Assembly (NCBI GenBank): GCA_009739215.1
Contig: VSJF01000006.1
Coordinates: 1,798,001 to 1,862,000, forward strand
DNA: 64,000 nt
Source: Floccularia luteovirens
Lineage: Eukaryota > Basidiomycota > Agaricomycetes > Agaricales > Squamanitaceae
Direction of reading: 5' to 3'
Below, piece by piece: positions 36,585 through 47,527 of this stretch (its first letter is position 1; the number at the start of each line of letters is the position of its first letter). The notes under the pieces are model-generated. The model searched no databases and was not told the DNA's origin. It was given only the letters and a program-made list of their open reading frames with translations. Both the position numbers and the translations under genes were made by a program.

Positions 36585-37374
36585 TGTGTTAGTGTCTATC
36601 TAATCTTGGCACCACAGAATGACTTGCTCTTCTTAGTATAATTTTCTTACACTGCCTGCTCATTTAATCCAATATCAGTTTCCGAAATTCAGGCATCCTC
36701 GAGCACCCCAGTGGCCATGTGGTGCTGCCATCTTGAGTTCCTACTGAGAACAAGGGATATGAGTAAGCAGACAACATCTATATATGTTAGATGGTAATGT
36801 TTTCAATGGCTGCTTCTGAATTGTCAAAACTCCCCTTCCGAAATCAAGGCCGAAACGAAAAAAAAAGTACTAGCAGAAAGTAACTCTCGAAAGATCTTTA
36901 TTCTTGATAATGAATCAATCCAACAAAACAACACTTATGTGCACAAGGTTGTAACAGTGTATCTACACGACGCACTATTTGATATGAGTACTAAATAGTG
37001 TAAAAGATGAAAACGTGATTTCCTCGTGTCCACCCTTTTTTTTTTGTTCTCCCCTGCGATCTAACCAGTGTGCCCTAATACAGGTATATGATGTACAGTT
37101 ACCCATTTTTCCCACAAGATCCGAAATTGACAATGTTTTAATGCCATCATAAACATTGAATAGTTGTAGCCAGAAGGCGCGAGTGCACAGCCATTTATGA
37201 ATTCCAGTTCACTTTTAATAGGCATTAAAATATTAAAGGACAATCCTGCATTCAAAATCTGTCACCCTACTAGTACCAGATAGCCACAGCCTTGAGTCCG
37301 TACATCTCAACAACGATCATCGACACTCAAACACTGATCAAACGTGAATTAGTAATGTCATCTTTAAAGCCAAT
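36585..37374. other. Intergenic, no gene seen
   Basis: The stretch between the fold-back element and the repeat upstream of the first metzincin. Only short non-conserved ORFs are present. Confidence 0.4.
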
Positions 37375-37574
37375 TGTCACACCCCCAACGACAATGAGTC
37401 TCGTTGTAGACCCGCCAAGCTGCCCTACAAGAGTTGTACAGTGAGAGACTCGAGCTTTATTTAGATGAGCTCTAAATGATCTAACACTTCTCCCACTTGA
37501 GTACTCAGGACATGAATCCGAGTGATGCTGGCAGTATCACACCGCAGAGTGATTCACAACCTCGACGAATGCGT
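37375..37574 (+). repeat. Inverted repeat overlapping the 5' end of metzincin 1 (left copy)
   Basis: About 150 bp here (best from 37429 to 37572) match the reverse complement of 43700-43860 at roughly 75 percent. The start TGTCACACCCCCAACG looks like an LTR beginning, but no target duplication or CA end could be fixed. It covers the promoter and the first codons of the protease gene. Confidence 0.55.
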
Positions 37575-38510
37575 GCCGTGTTTATTGATGAAGACCAGAT
37601 GTGGAGGAACGGTACAGTAAGATGAACTCGCTTTTTTGTCAACATGATTGAACCTACTCGATCAGACTTTGACTTACTCATTCGTAAGCCCTTCCGGCAC
37701 AAAGTTACAGCAGAAAAAAGTCAACAAAGTCATGCGCGAGTGGGAAAGCTACGCAAACATTACGTTTGCTCATATGAAAGAAGGTGGCAATGTCCGCATT
37801 TCCTTTGACCCCAGAATTGGTGCTTGGTCGCTTGTTGGGCGAAATGTCGAAAGAGCTAAGCCTGGCAAATCCACGCTGAACCTTGATGGTATCAAAGATT
37901 CAAAGGTCATGACCGATGAAGAACATGGAGTATTACTTCATGAGATTGGTCACACTCTTGGCTTGCAACATGAACACCAATCACCACGGCGCAACGAGGT
38001 ATTGAGACTAAATGAACATGGTAAGAATACTTGTTCTGCGGTTTAAAACACACCTTCGACCATTACTCTATTAGCCACAGTCCTTGACTACAAGCGACGT
38101 CACTGGAATGAGGAGGATATTCAGAGGCAAATCCTGGACGTAGAAAAGGATGTTAGCAGTTTCTCAGAAATGGATGTACATTCAATCATGATGTAAGTCG
38201 ACACATTTTCAAAGCCAGGAGAACTGCTAAGAGCCGAATCCATAGGTACCAAATTCCGGAGGGGATCAATGATTCTGGTGTATGGATACCGGAAAACAGA
38301 AAGCTGTCAGAGCTGGACAAGGCCTTCATTGGGCTGAATTACCCATTCTTTGGTGCTAGTGCCAAACGAAAGCGTTCCATCGCCAATGCGTTGGATGTTA
38401 TAAGGATGAGGGGCGTACACCGTGAAAGCATTCTTAAAAGTTATGAGAACGGCGACTGGCAAACAATGAGGTTTCACTTGTCAGAGTTTAGCTTCAGAGA
38501 GCTTCGGTGA
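37512..38510 (+). CDS. Astacin-like zinc metalloprotease (metzincin 1)
   Basis: Exons are 37512-37616, 37666-38020, 38075-38192 and 38246-38510, giving 280 residues. The core is a ZnMc/metzincin domain: TLTYSFVSPSGT, RISFDPRIGAWSLVGR, STLNLDG, then the zinc site HEIGHTLGLQHEHQSP (HExxHxxGxxH) and a Met-turn SIMMY whose codons are split by the last intron. His ligands, catalytic Glu and Met-turn are all present, so it should be active. No signal peptide is visible (MNPSDAGSITPQ...). It is therefore either cytoplasmic, released unconventionally, or wrongly started. The first exon lies within a repeat, which casts some doubt on the start. Two paralogues follow at 40474 and 57428. Confidence 0.85.
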
Positions 38511-39064
38511 GGACAGGAAAACATGCGAGAAGGTATCAGGAGGGTGGATAGAACTGGTTGGCACACCGTTAGTACCCAGTAGGATATCGTAGACACGTAT
38601 TATTTAATTGTGATAGCTAACCAAGCCATGGCCCAAGCATCAAAGAATGCACCAAGTCACAATACTTACTCTCACATACCACGTACTCTTTTGGTGGCTG
38701 GCATACTAAATTGACCTGAAGGATGGGTGTGCGTTCAGGATGATCAGAAAATCATTTGGGACCCTAATGAGGAATTTTCTAATAACATCGCGTGCTCTGT
38801 TGGGTAATTGGAATTTTTTGATCAAGTGGGCTAGACCGTTGGCCAATCCATTTCAATCAAGTAGCTGTGACCAACATACCGATATCTACGAGATCGCACG
38901 ACCTGTACAATGAATGAACTTCTTTTATCTGATTTCGAAACGTGAGAAGGTGGGTAACCAACCCATCATGATTTCCCTATCTTCCGTGAACTCGAATTTC
39001 AAAGTCATACAAATAATGCTAGCACGCTTGATTTCCTGAGGATCTAAACAAACGAGCTTGGAGC
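38511..39064. other. Intergenic, no gene seen
   Basis: The 3' flank of metzincin 1, with no conserved ORF. Confidence 0.4.
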
Positions 39065-40160
39065 TTAGGGTGTCTTTGAATAACATAGTGTTTCATGCAG
39101 CACCGGTAAGTATGGCGGGTGATACATGAAGCCCTGTGTGATGATTGCTTGGGTCTGAAGGAGATTTAGGACTGTACATGACATTAGAACAAGCTATTTA
39201 TCAAATGAAGTACTCACTATAGTACAATAATCAGGCCTGCCCTCAGAATCGTCCTCTAATTTGCATCCGTGGCTGCACTGAGATCCAGACATCCAAATCC
39301 CTAGCCAGTGGTCATATTGAAGTGCAATGAATCCAAGAACACTATGGTGAAAAAATTAACCTCAACGAGTCACTTGTTTCGAATATATGAGCTGCGCATA
39401 TCATTTTCCATAGCCTGAGGATGTCTTACCACCTACTGCGGTTATGAGGCGCATACGCCTTGCCGCATCAGTGACGACGACCACAAATAAGATCAGATAA
39501 GGTTTGTGGTACAACTTCATTTTATTAAGAAAAACGAATCTTAATGAAATCAAGTCCGGTTATATGTGGATTTTCAATGCTGCGGAAGACGTATCCGTAG
39601 ACTACTCCAGTCAAAATATTTGGGTGAACAAAGTTTTACGGATGGTTTTATTCACACGCACCACAGAGCACTCAACGATGCGGTCTTTCTTATATATCTA
39701 AGCTTAGCTTTGCTAGAGACAAAGCAATCATAAGCAAACGCACCTATCATGGGAGCAATGGCCGCTGGGTAGCTGGGGCCTCGCTTTTGAAAATGAAGAT
39801 CTTCATAGAGCATCAATAGGTGCATCCTAGAGAAATTTCTTTGATATAACACATCTGACTTCTCTAACAATATCCATCTTCTTGATTATGGGTTCCTAAA
39901 CAAATTATTATAGAATGCTCATGATTATAAACATAAAGACATACATACTTCACGACTGTAAAAAATCTCGTAGGAATCCAGAAGCAAAAATGACACAGAC
40001 GTGACAAATGAGATATCTGTCTTGGTTCCAAAGGTTTAGCCAAACCTCTTCATGTGACAATCAAAATAATGGACTTGTGACGATTACTTACTTTGGATTC
40101 ATAACAGTTACACGAATGGCGATGAGGCTAATACCCCGAATTTTGTAGAATGGACATGGG
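39065..40160 (-). other. Possible minus-strand gene of unknown family, partly conserved in a diverged second copy
   Basis: Minus-strand exon-like pieces include MKLYHKPYLILFVVVVTDAA (near 39520-39460) and a 41-residue open stretch containing LQYDHWLGIWMSGSQCSHGC and GRPDYCTI (39340-39218). After a GTGAGT donor and a TTCAG acceptor comes TQAIITQGFMYHPPYLPVLH, ending at a stop at 39065. A diverged copy (44480-45390) keeps ...VTQSFMYHP... in the same place, which argues that this is or was a coding region. The hydrophobic piece hints at a membrane protein. I do not recognise the family, and the exons upstream of 39530 could not be traced. Confidence 0.3.
39085..39300 (+). repeat. Direct duplication of 44484-44710
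   Basis: Strings such as AACAAGCTATTTATCAAAT, GTGATACATGAA and GTGTGATGATT recur in the same order at 44484-44710. Both copies lie downstream of a metzincin gene, so a whole protease-plus-downstream segment appears to have been duplicated. Confidence 0.65.
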
Positions 40161-40473
40161 CATACATTTGTTTGAACATATCAAATTAGGATATCCCCAG
40201 TGCCGGGAGTGGTGATGTCAGCCTGCATTTCCTCCGATGGATCCGGGGTAGAACCCAACATATCAACCAGTAAGTCTCCATACAAGCTATTCACAGCTAT
40301 TGTCCATGAGGACACGCCAAGACGCGTAGTAGCCAGGAAGATCATACTATCGATAGCTGCCTGGGGCTCGTTGAGTTCAACTTGCTAGTAATAACTGCCC
40401 AATTCGATATATGACTCGCACACAACAGCACTTTGGACTTAGCGGCAAGCTAAGAGTTGTGAGTCTGTCTTAA

Positions 40474-43297
40474 ATGGCCTTATATCAGAGTAATCCAGGA
40501 CCAGACCGAATGCGCGCCGTATTTACCAACAAGGACAACATGTGGAGTAAAAGCGAGGTAAGGTCATGTTTTATCGCATTTTCTGCGGCTGTTATTTGAA
40601 TGTCTTTATACAGAACCTAACCTACAGCTTCGTATACCCTTGCGGTACTATAGCACAACAGAAGAAGTTTCACAAAGCTACGCGTGATTGGATGAAATAT
40701 GCAAACATCAACTTCGTTCATGTGAAAGAAGGTGGTAAAATCCGTATCTCTTTTGACGTTGATTCAAATCAGGGGTCATGGTCGTTTGTCGGACGACATG
40801 TCGAGAGTGTACCATCCAACAAACCAACAATGAACTTGGACTGTATCGGAAACTCAAAGCACGTAACAGATGCAGAACGCGGGACGCTACTCCACGAAAT
40901 CGGCCATACCCTCGGTTTGTGTCATGAACATCAGTCGCCACGACGCAAGGACAAGTTGAAACTGAACGAATGTGGTAAGGTCCCTAGCATAACCCCAATT
41001 ACCACCAATTATTAATGAAGTACAACAGCCATCATTTCATACTTTACTCAAACTCGCCGCTGGACAGAAGACCATGTATGGAAACAAATACTAGATATAG
41101 AGAAGGATGTCAGCAACTTCTCAGCTATGGACCTGAGTTCAGTCATGATGTATGTCCGTTTTCAAGTACCAAAAATACTTGGGGGTATGGGCCATTGCTC
41201 TGCATGGCATATCCGAGTCCATTTATTGGAATATTACAATTATCTACTAAACTCATAGCATGGTATTTAGGTCATAGAATTTTAGTTACACACTTAGCAA
41301 AATGTACAGTTGTTTTTTTAATCTTGAAAATAAGCATCTTTGAACTGCCTCATTTGGATATTCATATCATAGTTGGATTGCATAATACTTAAGATGTAGA
41401 TCAGCTAGTTAAGGGACTAAGCAATGCACATAAGGCCTCATTAAAATCATATTATTTGTATTCTAAGATAAAGGAAGAATGACAATGGCAACAAGGGAAT
41501 ACTATGTATGTTAACAGAGCTTTAAATTTGATTTTTTCCTGCATGAAAACATATCAGCAGTGCCATAATAACTTACCAATTCAACCAAGTCATAGTCAGG
41601 ATGAAATGCGAATCAATCCAAGCATAGAAACACATCAGAATTGTCAAAAGGAACTTAAATCTGCAAAAAGAAGTCAAAAATGCGAAGACATGAAGGAAAA
41701 TATACCATTTCTCACCCAAAACTTGTCCAAATCTTTTAGCATCAAATTCTACATCTTTCAATCAACTAGAAGCGTCTCAGATCCACAATGTACACAGCAG
41801 GGATCACAGAGGAAATGAAGAAAACATGAAATCCGAAGGTTAAAATGCATTTTCCCACGGTCGCAATACTCACCACACTCACTACGATAACGCGAAATCA
41901 AATCAAGCACAGCTTTTCTGATCGCATCAAAACACGCATCAAAGTATTTTTAAGCAGTGTACAATTCAAATTATGCAATGTAAACACTCTACAGACTGCA
42001 TTTCTTGACGCTACCTTTCGCAAATTTGCATATAAATTCTCCTCAACATCCTCTTTCGATCTATACCAAATGCAAGCATTTCTGTCCACTCGTTCTCTTT
42101 AAAATCGACATTCATTCAACGAAACGTTCCCTAACTAATCACCTACATTACTTTACATACACCAATACTATCATATGTTACAATGTACCTACTTCTCTGA
42201 TATACACATATTCCCTATACAACAAACCTCCTGCCTTTTGCTCTCCCCTCTCCACAATCTGTACCTTTTTTACACTAATGTACCAGATACAATATAAAAT
42301 TAATGGTTTTGAAGACAAGTCAAAACCACTCAACTAACATTCTCAAAACAAAAACAAAACAAAAACAAAATTTTTCACCTTCTTCCCAATGAACCATAGC
42401 AGGTTTTGTCATGCAGACAAGATAGCCTTACGTCCCTGATATATAGTAAACAGCACATTGTCTGAGGGCACACACACTTCTCCAGCAGAACCATTTTTCC
42501 CACATCAAGCTTGAGACAAACACAAAATGTGTATGCCAATTATCACGTGCACAATTTCCCACGTCAAGCTTGAAACGAACAAAAAATCCCGGTTATAAGA
42601 CCGACTCCTTACGGACTCGGAATTAGTAGTGATCCGCATTACTTGGGGGTATGGGCCATTGCTCTGCATGGCATATCCGAGTCCATTATTGGAATATTAC
42701 AATTATCTACTAAACTCATAGCATGGTATTTAGGTCATAGAATTTTAGTTACACACTTATTCAGCAGAACCATTTTTCCCACATCAAGCTTGAGACGAAC
42801 ACAGAATGTGTATGCCAATTGTCACATGCACAATTTCCCACGTCAAGCTTGAAACGAACGAAAACTGCATTTGCCAATTATCACGTGCAGAGTTCCCACG
42901 TCAAGCTTGGAACGAACAAAAAATCCCGGTTATAAGACCGACTCCTTTCGGACTCGGAACAGGTACCATCTACGTTTAGTTCAGTCATGATGTATGTCCG
43001 TTTTCAAGTACCAAAAATATTAGTAGTGATCCGCATTACAGGTACCATCTACGTTTAGGAATGGTTGATGGGAACGCGTGTATACCACAGAACACTGATT
43101 TTTCGGACAAGGACAAAGCCTTTATAGCGTTGAATTACCCATACTTCGGTCGGAGCGCAAAACGACGGCATTATATCAACCATGCCTTGGACATTGCTGG
43201 AATAAAAGGGGCGCGTCGTGACGACATCCGTAACAGCTATGATTCTGGTGATTGGCAAGAAATGCGGAATTACCTATTGCAACATAACCCGTTATGA
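40474..43297 (+). CDS. Astacin-like zinc metalloprotease (metzincin 2), last intron carrying two insertions
   Basis: Exons are 40474-40557, 40614-40974, 41029-41149 and 43042-43297, giving 273 residues. Features are NLTYSFVYPCGT, GSWSFVGRHVE, PTMNLDCIGNSK, zinc site HEIGHTLGLCHEHQSP and Met-turn SVMMY. The C-terminus DKAFIALNYPYFGRSAKRR... is close to the other two copies. The last intron is 1892 nt because it holds a 79 bp tandem duplication and two transposon copies. The first possible acceptor (before 42961) leads straight to a stop, so a functional message must use the second duplicate's acceptor at 43040-43041. Expression may therefore be lowered. No signal peptide; start ATG 40474 was chosen because it is in frame and unspliced. 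Confidence 0.75.
41178..42622 (-). mobile_element. Helentron/HINE-like non-autonomous element, copy A (1445 bp)
   Basis: In canonical orientation (minus strand) it starts TTCCGAGTCCG and ends CCCCCAAG. The start TCCGAGTCC reappears inverted as GGACTCGGA about 35 bp before the 3' end (the element end at 41178). A hairpin GCCAT-gcagagca-ATGGC lies between. There is no target duplication: removing the element restores the intact 79 bp unit exactly. About two units of a 58 bp minisatellite lie near the 5' end. It carries an 85-codon plus-strand ORF (41845-42102) conserved in copy C, but no Rep/helicase. Confidence 0.7.
42642..42959 (-). mobile_element. Helentron/HINE-like non-autonomous element, copy B (318 bp)
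   Basis: Both ends are identical in kind to copy A (5' TTCCGAG, 3' CCCCCAAG on the minus strand), with the middle deleted. It keeps about three 58 bp minisatellite units. It sits 19 bp from copy A in the same orientation. Excising it in silico rejoins the duplicated host sequence exactly, with no target duplication. Confidence 0.72.
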
Positions 43298-43699
43298 TGA
43301 GCCTGGGAGCTAGCACTTAAGCCCCTTTTCTCTACCTTGTAATTAACTAAGGAGAGTGAGCATTAGATCTACTGATATTATTTCAATGCACACGAGCTGC
43401 GAGAACGACGATTGTTGAACCCACTTTATTGGTTTGGTGGGCTGTGCTCTGCGGTAGATATATTTGTATAATACGTCCTGTTCGTGTGTGTCAGTACAAA
43501 GGATGCACATGTGTAGTGTAGTAACCAAGAGTGCTCCTCCGCCCGCACATGACTTCCCTGGCATTTTTCTGCTGTAACCGTGTGCAAGAAGAGCTTACGA
43601 ATGAGTAGTTTAAACCTTGATCAAATCAGATTGAGACGAAGATCGGAAATCAGAAATGCGAATCTATCTTATCGTGCTGACCCTTCACGTCTCATTAAT
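43298..43699. other. Intergenic, no gene seen
   Basis: The 3' flank of metzincin 2, with no conserved ORF. Confidence 0.35.
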
Positions 43700-43890
43700 C
43701 TCATTCATTGAGGTTGTGTATCACTCCGCAATGTGATACTATCCGTACTATCCGACCTTGGGTCGTGACTAGTCAAATGGGAGAAGTGTTAGATCTTTTA
43801 GAGTTCATCTAGATAAAGTACAAGTCACTCACTGCGCAACTCTCGTTGGGCCGTTCAACTTTGGTTTTTGTAGGGAAACATCCGATGTAA
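43700..43890 (-). repeat. Inverted repeat, right copy (mate of 37375-37574)
   Basis: The reverse complement contains GATCTAACACTTCTCCCA and AGTATCACA..GC.GAGTGAT, matching the region upstream of and into metzincin 1. After the point matching the protease's MRAVF codons the similarity fades, so no protease gene follows here. Confidence 0.55.
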
Positions 43891-44483
43891 CCGCACATCA
43901 CACGCACACACGCCCTCCCGATGAGAATGAGATATGTGGGCACGCGGCGTTTGCGTGCTTCCTTTCTATTACTCATGTCAAATAATACTTCGTGCTCCTG
44001 GTATGAACTCGCTAGGGAAACACCATATGACCTGATAGGGTATGTAAGAATGTTCTTCGGATTTCAGGAACTCAAATCTTGATCACAACTAAGTGGATAT
44101 ATGTTTAGTGAGAATTAGTAATTGGGAATGAGGGCTTTTTATGTGACAACAGTTGATAAGGACTATGAGTATGCAAGAACATCAAGCCGTCTGCCAATCA
44201 AAATTAGGTACAAGGCGTGGGTATGGGAACACGTACTACATTTTAAGGTATCCTACGGACCTTCTATTTCATATAAAGGGGGTCTTTTCAGGTGCATTCT
44301 TTTCTTCCTTTGTTACACTCTTGATCAATGTACGTCCTGTTGAACTACTCTTGACTTGTTACACTGTTGTTGTAGAGGATGCTATTAACCTTTGACGACA
44401 AGGTCATTATGTCTTTCTCTACTGGCATCTCCTCCTCTAAATCTCTTCATTTCGCACGCCACCCCATCCACCCATGCCCTAAG
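43891..44483. other. Intergenic, no gene seen
   Basis: Short non-conserved ORFs only. Confidence 0.35.
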
Positions 44484-45383
44484 CATATAGTGTTGCATGC
44501 AGCATTCGTATATCAAACGGATGATACATGAAACTCTGTGTGACGATTACATGGACCCGAAGGAAACCTGGGAGTGTACATGATACCAGAACAAGCTATT
44601 TATCAAATAAAGTACTCAACATGATATACTAATCAGACAAGCCTTATTCACAGAATCCCCAAAACCACCCTCTCCGTTCGTATTTGTTTGGCTGTATTGA
44701 GATCTTGTGGTTGTGATCCTTAGTGTGGGTGATAATCAGACATATACCCGGTTGCAAATGGCGCTCGAGTGCAATCAATCAAAGTGCGATATTATGGTAC
44801 GACAGAGGAAAAACGGCTTTAATAACGATAACAATACTACATAGTTAGCTGTCTACAGCTGGCATAATACATACACGCGCAAAGTGGAGTCACCACATCG
44901 AAAAGCCACACGATGCTTGTTTTACGGTCTGGTATTTGAATTTTGTCCTCCTGGGATGTTGAATCCAATGAGTCGCTTTTTTCGAATACATGGAGTCCAG
45001 TGAAGAGATATAGCACTTCAAGGAAGTGACAATCAAGTATTTGTCTTGGTCACACAAGATATTTATTTGATAAGCTTTAGCCAAACAGCGGTTATGCCTG
45101 GCGCATACCTCCGCAACGTTAAGTATCAGAATGTCCTGGATAGTAAATTAACGCAACTACAATGTGAAGTTGAAGCTATTAAGCGTTCCTTATGTAACAT
45201 GGCATAATCGCTATAAGTGCATACCGTGATGAGAAGAGAAGAAGTTACGGCCCCGAGCCGTGGGCTTCGATTCCTTCGACCCACATATCCCATCCTCATC
45301 CGCGACGACATCAGAGGTCTTGAAATAGGGTTCGCTAAATTACCAAGTTCGACCAAATCCATGTGATAGTCAGTCAGAGTCAA
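44484..45383 (-). pseudogene. Decayed second copy of the 39065-40160 region
   Basis: The nearest 230 bp align well with 39085-39300. On the minus strand VTQSFMYHP corresponds to ITQGFMYHP of the other copy, but the upstream exon now has stops and the TTCAG acceptor is lost. A longer minus-strand ORF at 45383-45126 is open but unrecognised. Confidence 0.35.
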
Positions 45384-45741
45384 GGAATGTATCTATATTA
45401 TAGTAAGTCTGCAATATGTTATATTTTATGTTTACTAACCAACCGCAAATCATACCTTTCACTTATCCACAGTTATGGTTCATGTGGACTAGCTACAACA
45501 CCTCAGGAATGGAAACGAGTCGCGACGGTTTGCCTACGCCTCGGCCAAAACGGGATTTGCGGACATAAAGATTCTCCCTGACAAACCTCTACAAGTCCGA
45601 ATCTTTGCACATACATTCCAGACACCCGCAGCCGATGTACCATAAAACGGAAATTTCCGCCGAGGTATGCTCCATGTTAAGACCGATTATCAGCTATATC
45701 TTCACTCTTATTCATACCTCTACGGTAGGATTCCCACTGAA

Positions 45742-47241
45742 ATGGTACCCTTTCATGAACCTGTCACTCAGGATATCTTGTCCCGACTACCACCAGAATT
45801 AACCTACGAAATTTTGGAGCTAGCTTGCTCAGACTACATCTCCCTCACTTCTTGCGACCTTCACCAGTCTTTTTCCAGTCCGAAGAATTCATCACGATAC
45901 ATTACGACTCCATTGACGTTTGGCGCGGTATGCCGCACATGGAGGGAATTGGCTTGGTCTATTCCCCAGGTGTGGAAATGGATTTTTCTGGATGTTGGAG
46001 GTTACACGTCGCATTCGGAATCACTCGTGGAGCTTCTCAATGATTGGCTCTCGCGTAGTGATACTTGCGCGTTATACATTCGTATGACTGGCAGTACTCG
46101 TCTGAAATGGAACGATGACTTGGATAAATTGTGGAAGCCTCTATTGGATCATTCGGAACAATGGCGCACTATAAACGTAGAAATTCCTCACGACTTCCAG
46201 AACTACTTCGGTCGATTTCCCCTTCTCGAATCTGTCAAAGTGACACGTAATGCAGACGAATATCCTAGTAGGGGTCAAGTTCATGTGTTCCGTGACGCTC
46301 CATTTCTTCAACAGATCGACTTGGATTTTTGTGGCAATCCTCTTGACGGGTGGGAGTTGCCTTGGCACCAGCTGAAAGTCATCAATGCAAGAAGCAGCGT
46401 CACTCCATTCTCGTGTTTCGACTTGCTTTATATGTCACCAAATCTTATTTCATATCAAACCCACCCAAACAGCCTCATCTCCTCACCAGCACCAAGATAT
46501 GGTTATCATCCTATCATCATGCGAGACTTGGAAGATATATTCATCGGGTCACCATCCGAGAACCTTGGTGACCTCAATGAAACCATTTCGGTGCTCACCC
46601 TTCCCTCCTTACGGAAACTTGGAATATGCTGCAGTAGATCTACTCCAGACTTGGAAAGAGTTATCCGAGGACTGACTTCCTTGGTCTTACGGTCATCCTG
46701 TGGCCATAACATCACATCTGTCAACTTTACTTTTGGTAGCATTCATAAACATGAAGAAAAACATCTTATTGAGTTCTTCAGATCAACTCCAGCGATCCGC
46801 GATTTCTCTGTTGTGGTCGTAGCGAAGAGAGGGTTATCCGACGATTTCCTGCGATTGTTGTGTGGGCCCCCAGTGGAAGAATTATCTCTTGATTTCTTGC
46901 CCAAGTTGGAACAATTCCACTACAGAGGCTTTTCCTCATTCAGATGCGAAACATTGAAAAAAATGTTAGCATATCGACGCCATCCAGGCAGTTCCGAATC
47001 TGGTCTAAGCAGGATCAGAAGCGTGGATATCGAGAACGCGGATGGTACAGAGTTGCTCAAAGGTATCGATGGAGCTACGAAAAGAGACCTATTCATGCTC
47101 ATGGATGATGGTTTGAAACTTCAAGTTCGTAGCTTCACCTTTTCACTTTCTCAATTATACTATAGACACACGATTGGTTTGAAATGCAGGGATTTATTTA
47201 TTCTTCAGCATAATAATTTGGTTTTTGGGCAACGTCATTGA
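45742..47241 (+). CDS. F-box domain protein
   Basis: A single open frame; ATG 45742 gives 499 residues. The frame is open back to 45667, which would add 25 unlike residues, so I prefer the shorter start. The F-box lies near the N-terminus: ILSRLPPELTYEILELACSD, then an insert, then FGAVCRTWRELAWSIPQVWK. This is the form common in large basidiomycete F-box families. The remainder is Leu-rich and LRR-like without clear repeats. F-box proteins bind Skp1 and present targets to SCF ubiquitin ligases; the target here is unknown. Such genes expand in clusters in Agaricomycetes and often evolve fast. Confidence 0.85.
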   Translation: MVPFHEPVTQDILSRLPPELTYEILELACSDYISLTSCDLHQSFSSPKNSSRYITTPLTFGAVCRTWRELAWSIPQVWKWIFLDVGGYTSHSESLVELLNDWLSRSDTCALYIRMTGSTRLKWNDDLDKLWKPLLDHSEQWRTINVEIPHDFQNYFGRFPLLESVKVTRNADEYPSRGQVHVFRDAPFLQQIDLDFCGNPLDGWELPWHQLKVINARSSVTPFSCFDLLYMSPNLISYQTHPNSLISSPAPRYGYHPIIMRDLEDIFIGSPSENLGDLNETISVLTLPSLRKLGICCSRSTPDLERVIRGLTSLVLRSSCGHNITSVNFTFGSIHKHEEKHLIEFFRSTPAIRDFSVVVVAKRGLSDDFLRLLCGPPVEELSLDFLPKLEQFHYRGFSSFRCETLKKMLAYRRHPGSSESGLSRIRSVDIENADGTELLKGIDGATKRDLFMLMDDGLKLQVRSFTFSLSQLYYRHTIGLKCRDLFILQHNNLVFGQRH

Positions 47242-47527
47242 CCTGAAAATGTATATATCTAGTTTTGGAAAATACACACATAAATGTATGCACTTGGAGT
47301 ATATATCAGTCATTAACATTCCCGAGTAATACTTGGACACACTAGCCCGAATTTTGGACATGAATCATGACCTACTCAGCTATTATGCATATCAGAAGTT
47401 CACACAAGTTAAGCATGAACGCTTGATACTTCACATTAAAATCCTCGATCAGATGCCGATTACACAATATCTTTCATTCACCAGTCATGTATACCCACTA
47501 GACACTAATCTTAGCAGATCCCACGTA

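Larger units (their letters stand above)
41137..43057 (+). repeat. 79 bp tandem duplication across the intron-exon junction, first copy split by insertions
   Basis: Copy 2 is 42979-43057, uninterrupted. Copy 1 consists of 41137-41177, 42623-42641 and 42960-42978, which join to the identical 79 bases. The duplicated unit begins in the exon end (GTTCAGTCATGAT), includes the short ancestral intron and ends 16 bases into the last exon. Confidence 0.92.

Noticed and set aside
41178..42959. Calling the two intron insertions LTRs or TIR transposons
   Set aside because: Ends are not symmetric, there is no target duplication, and no LTR-internal-LTR order; the asymmetric end repeats and hairpin fit Helentron-like elements better.
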